DNA of 39,311 bases from an uncultured Rhodobiaceae bacterium (GTDB lineage: Bacteria; Pseudomonadota; Alphaproteobacteria; Parvibaculales; Parvibaculaceae): assembly GCA_913057645.1 (NCBI GenBank), contig CAJXOU010000029.1, positions 1 to 39,311 of the forward strand, read 5' to 3'. Made by a program: the position numbers and the translations under genes. Below, in pieces: positions 8,160-18,533 of the stretch (position 1 is its first letter; each line of letters opens with the position of its first letter). Below the pieces are notes generated by a model. The model saw only the letters and a list, made by a program, of their open reading frames with translations, was not told the origin of the DNA and searched no databases.

Positions 8160-8288
8160 CGTAGGCTGAGGGCCGCTGCCGCGTCCGGGAGTCGAGAGAT
8201 TGCCTGGCCGGCTTCGTGTGGGGGAAACGGCGTTTTCTGCATTCGGCCATGCCGTCTGCGGTGCGCCGCTCTTGAGTGGGACAGCAGC

Positions 8289-9458
8289 TTGAACGCGATG
8301 GATGTGCTAGCGGGAGTTGGCGGTTTCGGAGAATCTCTCTGGAGCTATCTCATCCCCTTTCTGTTTGTGTTGACCGTCGTGGTCTTTTTTCACGAACTGG
8401 GTCACTTCTCGGTTGCGAGATGGTTCGGCGTGAAGGTCGACACGTTCTCGATCGGTTTCGGCCGGGAAATTTTCGGCTGGAATGACAAGCATGGCACGCG
8501 GTGGAAGCTGAGCTGGGTTCCGCTCGGCGGCTATGTGAAGTTTGCCGGCGACGAGAATGCCGCGAGTGTTCCCGATCGCGAGCGGCTCGAGAACCTTCCC
8601 GAAGATCAGAAGGCAGGACTTTTCCATTTCAAGCCGCTGCCGCAGCGCGCGGCTGTCGTTGCCGCCGGTCCCGTCGCCAATTTCATTCTGGCCATCGTCA
8701 TTTTCGCTGGGGTGTTCACCTTTGTCGGCCGCACAGTAGGCGCGCCGCTTGTCGAGGCCGTGGTGGAGGGAAGTCCTGCGGCGGCGGCCGGGTTTGTACC
8801 CGGCGACAGGATTGTTGCGATCGATGGAGAGCGCGTCGAGAGTTTCGAGGAAATTCGCCGCTACGTGACGACAAGCGCTGGCTCCGCGATGACGTTTCTG
8901 GTCGAACGCGGGGCTCGCGAAGTTTCGCTGACTGCAGCTCCCGAGATTCAGGAGATCACGGACCGGTTCGGAAATGTTCACCGCATTCCACAACTCGGTA
9001 TTCAGCAGGGCGGCGGGTCGGAGATCATACGCAGCGATCCCTTGAGTGCGGTCTGGCTCGGGGTCAAGGAGACGGCGTTTATTGTCGAGCGTACGTTCGA
9101 TTATCTCGGCGGTATCATAACGGGGCGTGAATCGGCCGACCAACTTCGCGGCGTAATCGGCATTGCGCAGACCTCGGGCCAGGTCGCGACATTCGGCTTT
9201 GTCGCGCTGTTGACGATGACGGCACTCCTGTCGGTCAGCATCGGGCTGCTCAATCTTTTCCCGGTTCCACTCCTCGATGGCGGGCACCTCCTGTACTATG
9301 CGGTCGAGGCCGTTCGTGGCCGCCCGCTTGGGGAGCAGGCGCAGGAATTCGGTTTCAGAATTGGCCTCGCGCTGGTCATGACCTTGATGATATTCGCTAC
9401 GTGGAATGATCTGGCACGCCTTGAAGTCTTTTCGTTTCTGGGCGGGTTGTTTAGCTAA
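8289..9458 (+). CDS. rseP: RIP metalloprotease RseP/MmpA (site-2 protease)
   Basis: An inner-membrane zinc protease of the S2P family that cleaves transmembrane segments of anti-sigma factors and signal-peptide remnants. At 389 residues it has the HELGH zinc motif at 35-39 inside the first membrane helix. A PDZ domain follows in the middle (VEGSPAAAAGFVPGDRIVAIDG). The second active-site motif NLFPVPLLDGGHL is near the C-terminus, between membrane helices. Only one clear PDZ is seen, whereas E. coli RseP has two. It precedes bamA, the usual proteobacterial order. Confidence 0.96.
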   Translation: MNAMDVLAGVGGFGESLWSYLIPFLFVLTVVVFFHELGHFSVARWFGVKVDTFSIGFGREIFGWNDKHGTRWKLSWVPLGGYVKFAGDENAASVPDRERLENLPEDQKAGLFHFKPLPQRAAVVAAGPVANFILAIVIFAGVFTFVGRTVGAPLVEAVVEGSPAAAAGFVPGDRIVAIDGERVESFEEIRRYVTTSAGSAMTFLVERGAREVSLTAAPEIQEITDRFGNVHRIPQLGIQQGGGSEIIRSDPLSAVWLGVKETAFIVERTFDYLGGIITGRESADQLRGVIGIAQTSGQVATFGFVALLTMTALLSVSIGLLNLFPVPLLDGGHLLYYAVEAVRGRPLGEQAQEFGFRIGLALVMTLMIFATWNDLARLEVFSFLGGLFS

Positions 9459-9548
9459 CCGCATTGGGGCCATCAGGGCTTCGGCGGTATTGGAAAGTTC
9501 GCGCAATCGGGTTCGCACTTAGGCGCGGTTGTTAGGTTAGGGGACGAG

Positions 9549-11918
9549 ATGGGGCGACTGGCCGATTACATGACCAGAACGGTACGTATCGTGGCGACTT
9601 CCGCCATGCTTCTTGTTGTTCCGTTTTTTCTCGCGGCGCTGCCTGGCGGCGGTTCGGCAGGCGCGGCTCATGCCGAAGACCTGTATGTCACTGCGATCGA
9701 CGTTCAGGGCAATCAGCGCATCGAAGCGGGCACGGTCCGCTCGTACATGCTTCTCAAGCCGGGCATGAAGTACGACCCGCAACTGGCCGATCAGTCGCTC
9801 AAGCAACTTTTCGGAACAGGGCTTTTCGCGGACATTTCGATGCATCTCGACGGCACACGTGTCGTTGTGTCGGTCGTTGAAAATCCGATCATCAACCGCG
9901 TGGCCTTTGAAGGTAACAGTGCTCTGAAGGAGGAGGACCTTCAAAAGGAAGTCCAGCTGCAGCCTCGCGTCGTCTATACGCGCGCCAAGGTTCAGGGCGA
10001 CGTCACACGCATGATCGAATTGTACCGGCGGAGTGGACGCTTTTCGGCGACCATCGAGCCAAAGGTCATCCAGCTTCCTCAAAACCGCGTCGATCTTGTC
10101 TTCGAGATTACCGAAGGACCGAAGACTAAAATCGCCTCCATCAACTTCATCGGAAACAAGGAATTCAGCGACGGTACGCTGCGTGAAGTGATTTCTACCG
10201 GTGAATCCGCCTGGTGGAAGTTTCTGTCCTCGTCCGACAGCTATGACCCGGACCGTCTGACATACGACCGCGAATTGCTGCGCCGGTATTATCTGCAGCG
10301 CGGGTACGCGGACTTCCGTGTCGTTTCCGCCGTTGCAGACCTGAGCCGGGATGACTCGGCGTTTCACATTACGTTTACGGTCGATGAAGGTGAGGTTTAT
10401 GAGTTCGGCAAGATTGCAGTCACGACCGAGCTCGACAAGCTGAACCAGGAAGAACTTGAAGCGCTGCTCCTGCCGCAAACCGGTGAAGTCTACAATGCCG
10501 GACTTATCGATCAGACTATCGACGAACTCACTTTTGCTGCCGGCACGAGCGGTTACGCCTTTGCAGAAGTGCGCCCCAGAATTCAGCGCCGCAGCGATGA
10601 GCGTGTCATCGATCTGACTTTCCAGATCACGGAAGGGCCGCGGGTCTATGTCGAGCGGATCAACATTACCGGTAACTCACGTACGCTGGACAAGGTAATC
10701 CGGCGCGAAATTCGGATGTCGGAAGGTGACGCGTTCAACAAGGTGCTGCTCGACAAGTCCGAGAAGAACATTCGTGGCCTGCAGTATTTTTCGAAGATCG
10801 ACATCACGCAGAACCCGGGTTCCGCGGAAGACAAGACCGTCATCAATGTCGACGTTCAAGAGCAGTCTACCGGTTCTCTTTCGCTAAGCGCCGGCTTCTC
10901 GACGCTCGATAATGCCGTTGCAGGTATCCAGCTGTCGGAACGAAACTTCCTTGGCCGGGGACTGCAGCTCAGCACGAGCCTGTCAATCTCCAAGCGCCGC
11001 CAGCTTATCGAGTTCCATTATACGGATCCCTATTTCCTCGACCGCGACCTCGTGGGTGGTATCGATCTGTTCGGGAGCGAGACGGATTACCAGAACGAGT
11101 CGTCGTTCAACTCCCGCTCACAGGGCTTCGGCCTGCGCTTCGGTTTTCCTCTTTCCGAGAAGAGCCGCATTCTGTTGCGCTATCAATTCCGTTTCGATGA
11201 GATATTCGACGTTCGTTATCCGGCTTGTGGCACGGTAGCTCCTGGCGTGGCTTGCGTATCACCGGTGATTGCAGCAGCTGAGGGCACGGAATATCGTTCC
11301 ATCGTTGGATACGACTACTATTACGACAATCGCAACGATCCCGTGGATCCAACGGAAGGTTGGGACTTCCTGTTCAGCCAGAATCTCGCCGGTCTCGGGG
11401 GGACGGTCCGTTATCTGTCGAACGAGGTGCTGGCACGCTATTACTATCCTCTGACGGACGACTTCCTTACAAGTTGGAGGATTGACGGCGGCTACGTTCA
11501 GGGGTTGGGCAAAGATGTTCCGCTGAGCGATCACTTCTTCAAAGGCGGCAATTCCATCCGTGGCTTTGCGCGCGGCGGTGTCGGTCCTCGAGACGTTGCG
11601 TCTCCCAACCAGGATGCTGTAGGTGCTCTGGCTTATATCTTCGGCACGGCTGAACTGAGTTTCCCCAACGGGTTGCCTGAGGCACTTGGTGTGAAGACTT
11701 CGGTTTTTGCCGACGGTGGCTATATCGGATTGTCCGACTATGACAGGGCGCTCTATCCAGGCATCGTCGACGATTTCGCGCCTCGTGCGTCCGTCGGCCT
11801 CAGCGTTTACTGGCAGTCGCCATTTGGACCTATCAGGCTGGATTTCGCACAAGTGCTTCTGGAGGAGCCCTACGACGAGAAGGAAGCGTTCCGCTTCAGC
11901 GCAGGAACGTCGTTTTAA
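9549..11918 (+). CDS. bamA: Outer membrane protein assembly factor BamA
   Basis: The central Omp85 component of the BAM complex, inserting beta-barrels into the outer membrane. The 789-residue protein has a signal peptide (about 1-42, cleavage probably at AHA-ED). About five POTRA domains follow, with recurring TEGP and GN motifs. The 16-strand barrel begins near residue 440. The lid-lock region reads GGNSIRGFARGGVGPRD, the usual (V/I)RGF motif, and the protein ends in a terminal Phe (SAGTSF), the barrel C-signal. Start ATG 9549 follows AGGGGA. Confidence 0.97.
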   Translation: MGRLADYMTRTVRIVATSAMLLVVPFFLAALPGGGSAGAAHAEDLYVTAIDVQGNQRIEAGTVRSYMLLKPGMKYDPQLADQSLKQLFGTGLFADISMHLDGTRVVVSVVENPIINRVAFEGNSALKEEDLQKEVQLQPRVVYTRAKVQGDVTRMIELYRRSGRFSATIEPKVIQLPQNRVDLVFEITEGPKTKIASINFIGNKEFSDGTLREVISTGESAWWKFLSSSDSYDPDRLTYDRELLRRYYLQRGYADFRVVSAVADLSRDDSAFHITFTVDEGEVYEFGKIAVTTELDKLNQEELEALLLPQTGEVYNAGLIDQTIDELTFAAGTSGYAFAEVRPRIQRRSDERVIDLTFQITEGPRVYVERINITGNSRTLDKVIRREIRMSEGDAFNKVLLDKSEKNIRGLQYFSKIDITQNPGSAEDKTVINVDVQEQSTGSLSLSAGFSTLDNAVAGIQLSERNFLGRGLQLSTSLSISKRRQLIEFHYTDPYFLDRDLVGGIDLFGSETDYQNESSFNSRSQGFGLRFGFPLSEKSRILLRYQFRFDEIFDVRYPACGTVAPGVACVSPVIAAAEGTEYRSIVGYDYYYDNRNDPVDPTEGWDFLFSQNLAGLGGTVRYLSNEVLARYYYPLTDDFLTSWRIDGGYVQGLGKDVPLSDHFFKGGNSIRGFARGGVGPRDVASPNQDAVGALAYIFGTAELSFPNGLPEALGVKTSVFADGGYIGLSDYDRALYPGIVDDFAPRASVGLSVYWQSPFGPIRLDFAQVLLEEPYDEKEAFRFSAGTSF

Positions 11919-11969
11919 AGAGCATGACGTTAAATGCTCGAAACAGAGATTTGAGAGGGACGCGAGGAG

Positions 11970-12575
11970 ATGATGTTCAAGTTGAGTGTTAGGCGTTTTT
12001 TTGCGGCTGCATCTGTCGCGCTTCTGGCGATGTGGCCATTGTCTTCGGTTCCCGCTGCTGCAGCGGGTCCGGCGGTTATCTTCATTGTCGATACCAATGC
12101 GGTATTCGCGCAGTCGAAGGTGGGCCAGAACATACGTAGTCAGTTCGAAGACCAGATGAAGAAACTGGCTGCGGAAGGCAAGAAGACGGGTGAGGGCCTG
12201 CAGGCCGACGCGAAGAAGTTGTCCGACGAGAGGGCCTTGCTCTCGCAGGAAGATCTGCAGAAGAAAGTTGCGGGTCTTCAAAAGCGTGAAGCTGAATTCC
12301 AGCAATCGTTCCAGACGAAGCGTCAGGCGCTGCAGCTTGGCGTTCAGCGAGCGGAAGCGAAGGTTGAGGCTGCTCTCGGGCCCATATTCGCCGAGATATT
12401 GCGGGAACGCGGCGGAACGGTGCTGTTCGACCAATCCGTGGTTCTGGCCGGTGGCGCAGATCTCGACATTTCTGCGGAAGTGCTGAAGAGGTTGAATGAG
12501 CGACTGACGACCGTTGAGGTAAAGCCGGTTACGCCGGAAGAGTTGCGGGCCGCGCAGCAAACGGAAGCTGAGTGA
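11970..12575 (+). CDS. skp: OmpH/Skp family periplasmic chaperone
   Basis: Periplasmic holdase that keeps unfolded outer membrane proteins soluble on the way to BAM. At 201 residues it has a signal peptide ending around AAAAG, then IFIVDTNAVFAQSKVGQNI at the start of the body domain. A long charged alpha-helical, coiled-coil region (about 55-135) is rich in Lys, Glu and Gln, followed by the returning FDQSVVLAGGADLDIS segment and the C-terminal helix. Two adjacent ATGs (11970, 11973) follow GAGGAG. It sits between bamA and lpxD as usual. Confidence 0.93.
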   Translation: MMFKLSVRRFFAAASVALLAMWPLSSVPAAAAGPAVIFIVDTNAVFAQSKVGQNIRSQFEDQMKKLAAEGKKTGEGLQADAKKLSDERALLSQEDLQKKVAGLQKREAEFQQSFQTKRQALQLGVQRAEAKVEAALGPIFAEILRERGGTVLFDQSVVLAGGADLDISAEVLKRLNERLTTVEVKPVTPEELRAAQQTEAE

Positions 12576-12621
12576 GGGTAGTAATCGGCGAAGGGTATCT
12601 CGCGGATTCTCAGATGCGACT

Positions 12622-13686
12622 ATGGCGGACACGCGTTTCTTCAGGTCCAAAGGCTCCATGCCGCTCGGCGATATTGCCGAACGGATAGGAGTTGATATTG
12701 CCCAGCAGAGTGATGTCAGCCGGCGGATGAGCGGTGTCGCGTCCCTCGACCTTGCCGGTCCTGACGAGGTGAGCTTTCTCGACAACCCCAAATACGTGGA
12801 TGCATTCACGAAAACGAAAGCCGGGGCGTGCATCGTCCATCCCAGATTTGCGGATCGCGCTCCAACGGGTACGACGCTGTTGTTGTCCGAACAGCCCTAT
12901 CGAGCGTATTCGCTTGTCGCGCAGTTATTCTATCCGGAGGAGGCGACGGGAACGGATACGTTCGGCGCTCCGGGCATCGTAAGTGAACGAGCGGCGGTGC
13001 ACCCGTCGGCCAAGCTCGGCGAAAATGTAACGATTGAACCAGGAGCGAGTGTCGGTGCGGGAGCGGAAATTGGCCGCAACACGATAATCGGTACGAACAC
13101 GAGCATCGGCAAGGAATGTACGGTCGGCAAGGATTGTTTCATCGGGCCGAACGTTACCGTGAGTCACGCGCATATTGGGGATCGCGTGATGTTGCATCCG
13201 GGCGTCCGTGTCGGACAGGACGGTTTCGGATTCGCGATGGGTTATCCACATCATGAAAAAGTTCCGCAGCTTGGCCGCGTTATTATTCAGGATGATGTGG
13301 AAATAGGGGCCAATACGACGGTCGACCGGGGAGCCGGACCGGATACGGTTATCGGCGAGGGGACGAAGATCGATAACCTTGTGCAGATCGGTCACAATGT
13401 CGAGATCGGCAGAGGGTGCATCATTGTTGCGCAAACGGGAATTTCGGGAAGCGCAAAGCTCGGAGACTTTGTCGTTCTTGCTGCTCAGGTTGGCGTGGCG
13501 GGACATCTGACCATCAATTCGGGCGCGCAGATCGCAGCACGCGGCGCGGCAGTGCACGACGTGCCCGCCGGGCAGCAATATGGCGGTCTTCCTGCAAAGC
13601 CTATTGCCGAATGGCGCCGGGAGGTCGTCGAACTGCGCAGGCTGGGACGGCGTCCGAAGTCTGGCAACAAGCCGAGTGAGCAATGA
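12622..13686 (+). CDS. lpxD: UDP-3-O-(3-hydroxymyristoyl)glucosamine N-acyltransferase
   Basis: Adds the second hydroxyacyl chain in lipid A synthesis (cytoplasmic, acyl-ACP dependent). The 354-residue protein starts MADTRFF and has the N-terminal uridine-binding domain. From about residue 115 there is a long left-handed beta-helix of hexapeptide repeats (IEPGASVGAGAEIGRNTIIG and so on), including NLVQIGHNVEIG with the catalytic His. The Shine-Dalgarno site is weak, but the N-terminus fits family members. It lies 46 bp after skp. Confidence 0.96.
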   Translation: MADTRFFRSKGSMPLGDIAERIGVDIAQQSDVSRRMSGVASLDLAGPDEVSFLDNPKYVDAFTKTKAGACIVHPRFADRAPTGTTLLLSEQPYRAYSLVAQLFYPEEATGTDTFGAPGIVSERAAVHPSAKLGENVTIEPGASVGAGAEIGRNTIIGTNTSIGKECTVGKDCFIGPNVTVSHAHIGDRVMLHPGVRVGQDGFGFAMGYPHHEKVPQLGRVIIQDDVEIGANTTVDRGAGPDTVIGEGTKIDNLVQIGHNVEIGRGCIIVAQTGISGSAKLGDFVVLAAQVGVAGHLTINSGAQIAARGAAVHDVPAGQQYGGLPAKPIAEWRREVVELRRLGRRPKSGNKPSEQ

Positions 13687-13714
13687 CGTTGGATGATTGT
13701 GGAAGGATGAACGT

Positions 13715-14191
13715 ATGAGCGAGGCCGAAGTGCCTGCGAAGCTCGACAGCGCCGATATCAATCGGGTCCTGGAGCTTCTTCCCCATCGCTATCCCATGCT
13801 GATGATCGACCGGATCATAGAAATGAAGGGTGATGAGTCGGCTATCGGGATCAAGAACGTCACGAACAACGAGCCGTTTTTTCAGGGGCACTTTCCTGGT
13901 CACCCGGTGATGCCCGGAGTGTTGATCGTGGAAGCGATGGCGCAGACGGCCGGTGCGCTTGTCATCAACAGTCTGGGGACGTCAGGAAGCAACCAGTTGG
14001 TTTATTTCATGACGGTGGACCGCGCCCGTTTTCGCAAGCCGGTCCTCCCAGGAGACGTCCTGCATGTTCACGTGACGAAACTTCAAAGCCGGGGAACGGT
14101 TTGGAAGTATCACGGAGAGGGGCGCGTGGATGGAAAACTGGTAGCTGAGTGCGATCTCGGGGCAATGATCGCAGGTCCGGCGGAGAGATGA
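13715..14191 (+). CDS. fabZ: 3-hydroxyacyl-[acyl-carrier-protein] dehydratase FabZ
   Basis: Hot-dog-fold dehydratase of fatty acid elongation, acting on 3-hydroxyacyl-ACP, the same pool that LpxA and LpxD draw on. At 158 residues it shows [13 protein letters not shown], then [23 protein letters not shown] with catalytic His59 and Glu73. ATG 13715 has GGAAGGA 7 nt upstream and is preferred to an in-frame TTG at 13697. Its TGA overlaps the lpxA ATG (ATGA), indicating coupling. Confidence 0.97.
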   Translation: MSEAEVPAKLDSADINRVLELLPHRYPMLMIDRIIEMKGDESAIGIKNVTNNEPFFQGHFPGHPVMPGVLIVEAMAQTAGALVINSLGTSGSNQLVYFMTVDRARFRKPVLPGDVLHVHVTKLQSRGTVWKYHGEGRVDGKLVAECDLGAMIAGPAER

Positions 14192-14988
14192 CGAAGGTTC
14201 ACCCAACAGCTGTAATCGATGCGCGGGCGCAACTGGCGGCGGATGTCACCGTCGGGCCCTTTTGCGTGGTTGGCCCCGACGTCACTCTCGGTGAGGCAGT
14301 GGTGCTTCATTCGCATGTGGTGATCGAGGGCCGGACGGCAATCGGTGCACGTACGCAAATTTTCCCGTTTGCGTCCATAGGACATGCACCACAAGACCTT
14401 AAATACAAGGGTGAACCGAGCCGTCTGGAAATAGGTGCGGACAACCTCATCCGCGAACATGTGACCATGAACCCCGGCACGGAGGGCGGCGGCATGGTGA
14501 CACGTGTCGGCAATCACTGTGCGTTTCTTGCCAGTTCGCATGTCGGTCACGATTCGATCATCGGCGATCACGTGGTTTTCTCGAACAATGTCATGCTTGC
14601 CGGGCACTGCGTTATCGGCGACTTCGTTATTTTCGGTGGAGGCGCTGCACTCCACCAGTTTGGGCGGGTTGGAAAGCATGCGTTTATCGGGGGGATGAGC
14701 GCGGTTGAAAACGATGTCATTCCCTATGGTCTTGTAATCGGCAACAGAGCGCATCTCATGGGGCTCAATCTGGTCGGATTGAAGCGGCGAGGTTTCTCGC
14801 GAGAGAAGATGCAGACGATGCGAGAAGCCTATGGTGTTCTTTTCGGGGAAACGGGCACTCTGCGCGAGAGAGTGACGATGGTTGCGGAGCGTTACGCCGG
14901 TCAGGCCGAGGTGATGGAGATCGTCGATTTTATCCAGGCCGAGTCGGACCGTGCCATTTGCATGCCCCGACTTGACCGCGCGGCCTGA
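14188..14988 (+). CDS. lpxA: Acyl-ACP:UDP-N-acetylglucosamine O-acyltransferase
   Basis: First enzyme of lipid A synthesis. At 266 residues it has beta-helix hexapeptide repeats from the N-terminus ([26 protein letters not shown]). The active-site region is [17 protein letters not shown], followed by the C-terminal alpha-helical domain with [12 protein letters not shown]. The start at 14188 overlaps the fabZ stop by 4 bp. lpxI follows after 9 bp. Confidence 0.97.
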   Translation: MTKVHPTAVIDARAQLAADVTVGPFCVVGPDVTLGEAVVLHSHVVIEGRTAIGARTQIFPFASIGHAPQDLKYKGEPSRLEIGADNLIREHVTMNPGTEGGGMVTRVGNHCAFLASSHVGHDSIIGDHVVFSNNVMLAGHCVIGDFVIFGGGAALHQFGRVGKHAFIGGMSAVENDVIPYGLVIGNRAHLMGLNLVGLKRRGFSREKMQTMREAYGVLFGETGTLRERVTMVAERYAGQAEVMEIVDFIQAESDRAICMPRLDRAA

Positions 14989-14997
14989 CATCGGTCG

Positions 14998-15873
14998 ATG
15001 GAGACCAAAGCAAAACCTCGAAAACTCGGGATAGCCGCCGGTAGCGGGCCCTTGCCGATAGCCCTGGCGGAGGCGGCGCTCTCATCAGGGCGTGAAATAT
15101 TCGTCATCGGAATCAAAGGGGCGGCGGGGCCGGAGATCGAGAAGTTTCCGCATGCCTGGGTTCGGCTTGGCGCGATGGGCGAATTCCTGCGTCTCCTCAA
15201 GGAGCAACAGTGTGAAGACATCGTCCTGATCGGCGGCGTCAAGCGACCCAATCTTTCTGCCCTTTTCCCGGACAGCACTGGCCGCAAGATCATGCCGCGG
15301 GTCGCGAAATGGATGATGCAGGGCGATGACGGGCTTTTGAGAGGTCTGTCGGAATTTTTCGAAAAGGAACATGGTTTCCGCATCGTCGGAGCACATGAGG
15401 TCGCAAAAGATCTTCTGGCTCCCGAAGGTGTTTTGACCAGCGTAGTCCCCACAACCTCACATGAAGCGGATATCGACGTTGCCGTACGGGCGGCGTTGAC
15501 GATCGGTGCGCTCGATATCGGGCAGGGGGCTGTCAGCTGCCGCGGCGTCGTGCTGGCGCTCGAGGCTGTCGAAGGGACCGACCGGATGCTCGAGCGGGTC
15601 GCGTCCCTGCCGGAAGATGTGCGCGGTACCACGAGTGCGCGCGACGGTGTGCTGGTCAAGCTTTCGAAACCGGGTCAGGAGCGAAGGGTGGATATGCCGA
15701 CGATCGGTGTGGACACCGTCGAGAAAGCGGCCGCGGCAGGACTTGCCGGGATCGCGGTGGAAGCGGGGGGCGCCCTCGTCGTCGATGGCGAGGCTGTTGC
15801 GAAGGCCGCAAACAGATCTGGTCTTTTCGTCGTGGGACTTGGTCGCTCCCGGATCAAACGAGCGGGCCTATGA
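14998..15873 (+). CDS. lpxI: UDP-2,3-diacylglucosamine pyrophosphatase LpxI
   Basis: Hydrolyses UDP-2,3-diacylglucosamine to lipid X and UMP, replacing LpxH in alphaproteobacteria. The 291-residue protein has both family domains. The N-terminal part contains LGIAAGSGPLPIALAEAA and DIVLIGGVKRPNL. The C-terminal catalytic part contains the DIGQGAVSCRGVVLALEAVEGTDRML signature and the VDMPTIGVDTVEKA motif. The last 4 bases overlap the lpxB start (ATGA). Confidence 0.95.
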   Translation: METKAKPRKLGIAAGSGPLPIALAEAALSSGREIFVIGIKGAAGPEIEKFPHAWVRLGAMGEFLRLLKEQQCEDIVLIGGVKRPNLSALFPDSTGRKIMPRVAKWMMQGDDGLLRGLSEFFEKEHGFRIVGAHEVAKDLLAPEGVLTSVVPTTSHEADIDVAVRAALTIGALDIGQGAVSCRGVVLALEAVEGTDRMLERVASLPEDVRGTTSARDGVLVKLSKPGQERRVDMPTIGVDTVEKAAAAGLAGIAVEAGGALVVDGEAVAKAANRSGLFVVGLGRSRIKRAGL

Positions 15874-17036
15874 CGGAGCGGGCGACGGCGCACAAGCATG
15901 TGATGCTGGTCGCCGGCGAGACGTCCGGCGATGCACTCGGTGCTGTGCTGATGGACGCCATGACAGAGATCTCGGATCGGCCGCTCGAGTTTTCGGGTGT
16001 GGGCGGACCCGAGATGGAGGCGCGAGGGCTTGCGTCAATATTTCCCATGCACGAAATCGCGGTCATGGGCCCGCGGGAGATCATTCCGCGGCTTCCGTTG
16101 ATCTTTCGCAGGATATGGCAAACGGTCAGGCATGCCGTGGAACAGCGACCGGATATCGTCGTCGTAATCGACAGTCCGGAATTCACTCACATGGTGGCCA
16201 AAAGGATCGCGCGCCGCGCGCCAGATATCCCGATTGTCGACTATGTCCTGCCGAGCGTCTGGGCCTGGCGCCTTGGGCGGGCCCGAGCGATGAAAAAGTA
16301 TATTCGCCGCGTCCTGGCGTTGTTGCCTTTCGAACCCAAGTTTCTCGGTACAGTAGGCGTCGATTGCGTCTATGTCGGACATCCGGCAATTCAACGGATA
16401 CCGGAAGAGGGATCCGGTGCCCGCTTCCGTGCTGCGCGGGGTATTGGAGCAGATGATCCGGTTCTCCTTGTTTTGCCGGGCAGCCGTCTCAATGAAGTAA
16501 AGCACCTCGTCGGAATATTCGGCGACACGGTCAGGCGGCTTTCAAGGGAGATCGATCGGCTGCGTGTCGTCGTCCCGGTCGTCCCTCATGTCCGGCCACT
16601 GGTCGAGGCGTCGGTCGAGGGGTGGGGGGTGCCGGTAGAGATCGTCGATGACGAACGGGAAAAGCGCGCGGCCTTCGACGCGGGGACCGCCGCCCTTGCC
16701 GCTTCGGGAACCGTTTCGCTGGAACTCGCCCTTGCGCGTGTGCCGATGGTCGTCGCTTATCGTGCCGAAGCGATCGTCGGCTGGTTTGCGCTCAATGTTC
16801 TCAAAGTACCGTCTGTTGTGCTCGTGAACCTGATACTCGACCGGCCATCGGTAAGAGAATATCTGCAAGGCCGATGCACGGCAGACGAGCTGGCCGAAGG
16901 CCTGCGGCCCTTGATGCATGACAGCGAAGAGCGCAGACGCGTCCTTGGCGATCTCGATGAACTTCGTCTTCGCATGGGTGTCGACGGCGAGGTTCCAGGC
17001 CGCCGGGCTGCGCGCGCGGTGCTCGAGTTGCTTTGA
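15870..17036 (+). CDS. lpxB: Lipid-A-disaccharide synthase
   Basis: Membrane-associated GT19 glycosyltransferase that joins lipid X and UDP-diacylglucosamine to the lipid A disaccharide. At 388 residues it shows MLVAGETSGDALGAVLM at the N-terminus, then SGVGGPEMEARGL and IVVVIDSPEFTHMVAKR. The sequence VDYVLPSVWAWRLGRA follows, then LLVLPGSRLNEVKHL and the SGTVSLELALARVPMVVAYR donor-binding region. It ends the 15-kb plus-strand run and is followed by a strong terminator shared with gltA. Confidence 0.97.
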   Translation: MTERATAHKHVMLVAGETSGDALGAVLMDAMTEISDRPLEFSGVGGPEMEARGLASIFPMHEIAVMGPREIIPRLPLIFRRIWQTVRHAVEQRPDIVVVIDSPEFTHMVAKRIARRAPDIPIVDYVLPSVWAWRLGRARAMKKYIRRVLALLPFEPKFLGTVGVDCVYVGHPAIQRIPEEGSGARFRAARGIGADDPVLLVLPGSRLNEVKHLVGIFGDTVRRLSREIDRLRVVVPVVPHVRPLVEASVEGWGVPVEIVDDEREKRAAFDAGTAALAASGTVSLELALARVPMVVAYRAEAIVGWFALNVLKVPSVVLVNLILDRPSVREYLQGRCTADELAEGLRPLMHDSEERRRVLGDLDELRLRMGVDGEVPGRRAARAVLELL

Positions 17037-17057
17037 ACCCCTTCACGCCGGAACAAC

Positions 17058-17083
17058 AAAGGCGCTCCGGGGGGAGCGCCTTT
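17058..17083. terminator. Bidirectional terminator between lpxB and gltA
   Basis: AAAGGCGCTCC (17058-17068) and GGAGCGCCTTT (17073-17083) form a perfect 11-bp stem with a GGGG loop. The A and T ends make it readable as a terminator on both strands, which suits the two convergent genes. Confidence 0.85.
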
Positions 17084-17103
17084 GACGGTCGATGTTGCCG
17101 GGT

Positions 17104-18420
17104 TTATTTGCGCTTGCCGATATCGGCGTAGTCGCGACGGGGTGCGCCCGTGTAGAGCTGACGCGGGCGGCCGATGCGCTGGCCCGGGTCCTCGATCATC
17201 TCGTTCCACTGTGCGACCCAGCCGACAGTACGGGCGAGTGCGAAGAGAACGGTGAACATGGTGGTAGGAAAACCCATCGCCTTCAGCGTGATGCCCGAAT
17301 AGAAGTCGATGTTCGGGTAGAGCTTCTTCTCGACGAAATATTCGTCGTTGAGCGCAATCTTCTCGAGTTCGAGTGCGACGTCGAGAAGTGGATCGTCCTT
17401 GATGCCCAGCACGTTGAGGACTTCGTGACAGGTCTGCTGCATGACGCGTGCGCGGGGATCGTAGTTCTTGTAGACGCGGTGTCCGAAGCCCATCAGGCGG
17501 AAAGGATCATTCTTGTCCTTCGCACGCTTGATGAATTCCGGAATGCGATCCACCGTCCTGATCTCTTGCAGCATGTTGAGAGCCGCTTCGTTCGCGCCGC
17601 CATGCGCCGGACCCCAGAGGCAGGCGATGCCCGCCGCGATACAGGCGAATGGATTGGCGCCCGAGGAGCCCGCGAGGCGCACGGTCGATGTCGACGCGTT
17701 CTGCTCATGATCCGCGTGAAGGATGAAGATGCGGTCCATGGCGCGGGCGAGGATCGGATCGACCTTGTACTGTTCGGCCGGAACCGAGAAGCACATATGC
17801 AGGAAGTTCTCGGCGTAGTCGAGATCGTTGCGCGGATAGACGATGGGCTGTCCGACCGAATACTTGTAGGCCATCGAGGCGATCGTCGGCATCTTCGCGA
17901 TCAGGCGGCGGCTCGCGATCATCCGTTGCATCGGATCGTTGATGTCGGTGGAGTCGTGATAGAAGGCCGAAAGGGCTCCGACCATGCCGCACATGATGGC
18001 CATCGGGTGGGCGTCGCGGCGGAATCCGCGCAGGAAGAAGTTCATCTGCTCATGCACCATGGTGTGCATGGTGATGGCGCGCTCGAATTCACGGTATTCT
18101 TCGGAGGTCGGAAGATCGCCGTTGAGCAGCAGGTAGCAGGTTTCGATGAAGTTGCCGTTCTCGGCAAGCTGGTCGATGGGGTAGCCCCGATAGAGCAATA
18201 CGCCTTCTTCACCATCGATGTAGGTGATATCGGATTCGCAGCTTGCCGTGGAGGTGAAGCCTGGATCATAGGTGAAGTGGCCGCTCTGACCGTAGAGCGC
18301 GGAAATATCGATGACGCTCGGGCCGAGAGAACCCTCATAGACCGGCAATTCGTAGGACGTGCCACCTACCGAAAGCGTCGCTTGCGATTTCGCACCGGCT
18401 TTGGTTCCGAATTCTGTCAT
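17104..18420 (-). CDS. gltA: Citrate synthase (type II)
   Basis: Condenses acetyl-CoA and oxaloacetate, first step of the TCA cycle. At 438 residues it is a normal-length type II (hexameric, NADH-sensitive class) enzyme. Motifs: the [19 protein letters not shown] start of the main domain; [35 protein letters not shown] with active-site His; [12 protein letters not shown] with the second His; [15 protein letters not shown]; and the catalytic Asp within NIDFYSGI. It is convergent with lpxB and lies 113 bp downstream of gltX. Confidence 0.98.
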   Translation of the reverse strand: MTEFGTKAGAKSQATLSVGGTSYELPVYEGSLGPSVIDISALYGQSGHFTYDPGFTSTASCESDITYIDGEEGVLLYRGYPIDQLAENGNFIETCYLLLNGDLPTSEEYREFERAITMHTMVHEQMNFFLRGFRRDAHPMAIMCGMVGALSAFYHDSTDINDPMQRMIASRRLIAKMPTIASMAYKYSVGQPIVYPRNDLDYAENFLHMCFSVPAEQYKVDPILARAMDRIFILHADHEQNASTSTVRLAGSSGANPFACIAAGIACLWGPAHGGANEAALNMLQEIRTVDRIPEFIKRAKDKNDPFRLMGFGHRVYKNYDPRARVMQQTCHEVLNVLGIKDDPLLDVALELEKIALNDEYFVEKKLYPNIDFYSGITLKAMGFPTTMFTVLFALARTVGWVAQWNEMIEDPGQRIGRPRQLYTGAPRRDYADIGKRK

Positions 18421-18453
18421 GCCTGCCTACCTGTCCTGTTTGGCCGGCCGGAG

Positions 18454-18471
18454 TGCCGCAGAGGAGCGGCA
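18454..18471 (-). terminator. Hairpin between gltX and gltA
   Basis: TGCCGC (18454-18459) and GCGGCA (18466-18471) form a 6-bp GC-rich stem with a 6-nt loop in the 113-bp gap downstream of gltX. There is no clear T-run, so it is only a possible weak terminator. No convincing gltA promoter was identified in the same gap. Confidence 0.3.
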
Positions 18472-18533
18472 AAGCCGGGCAGTTTGTTGAACGTCATTGT
18501 GTCGTGCCGTGCGGCGCGTGCGAAGTCGCGGGT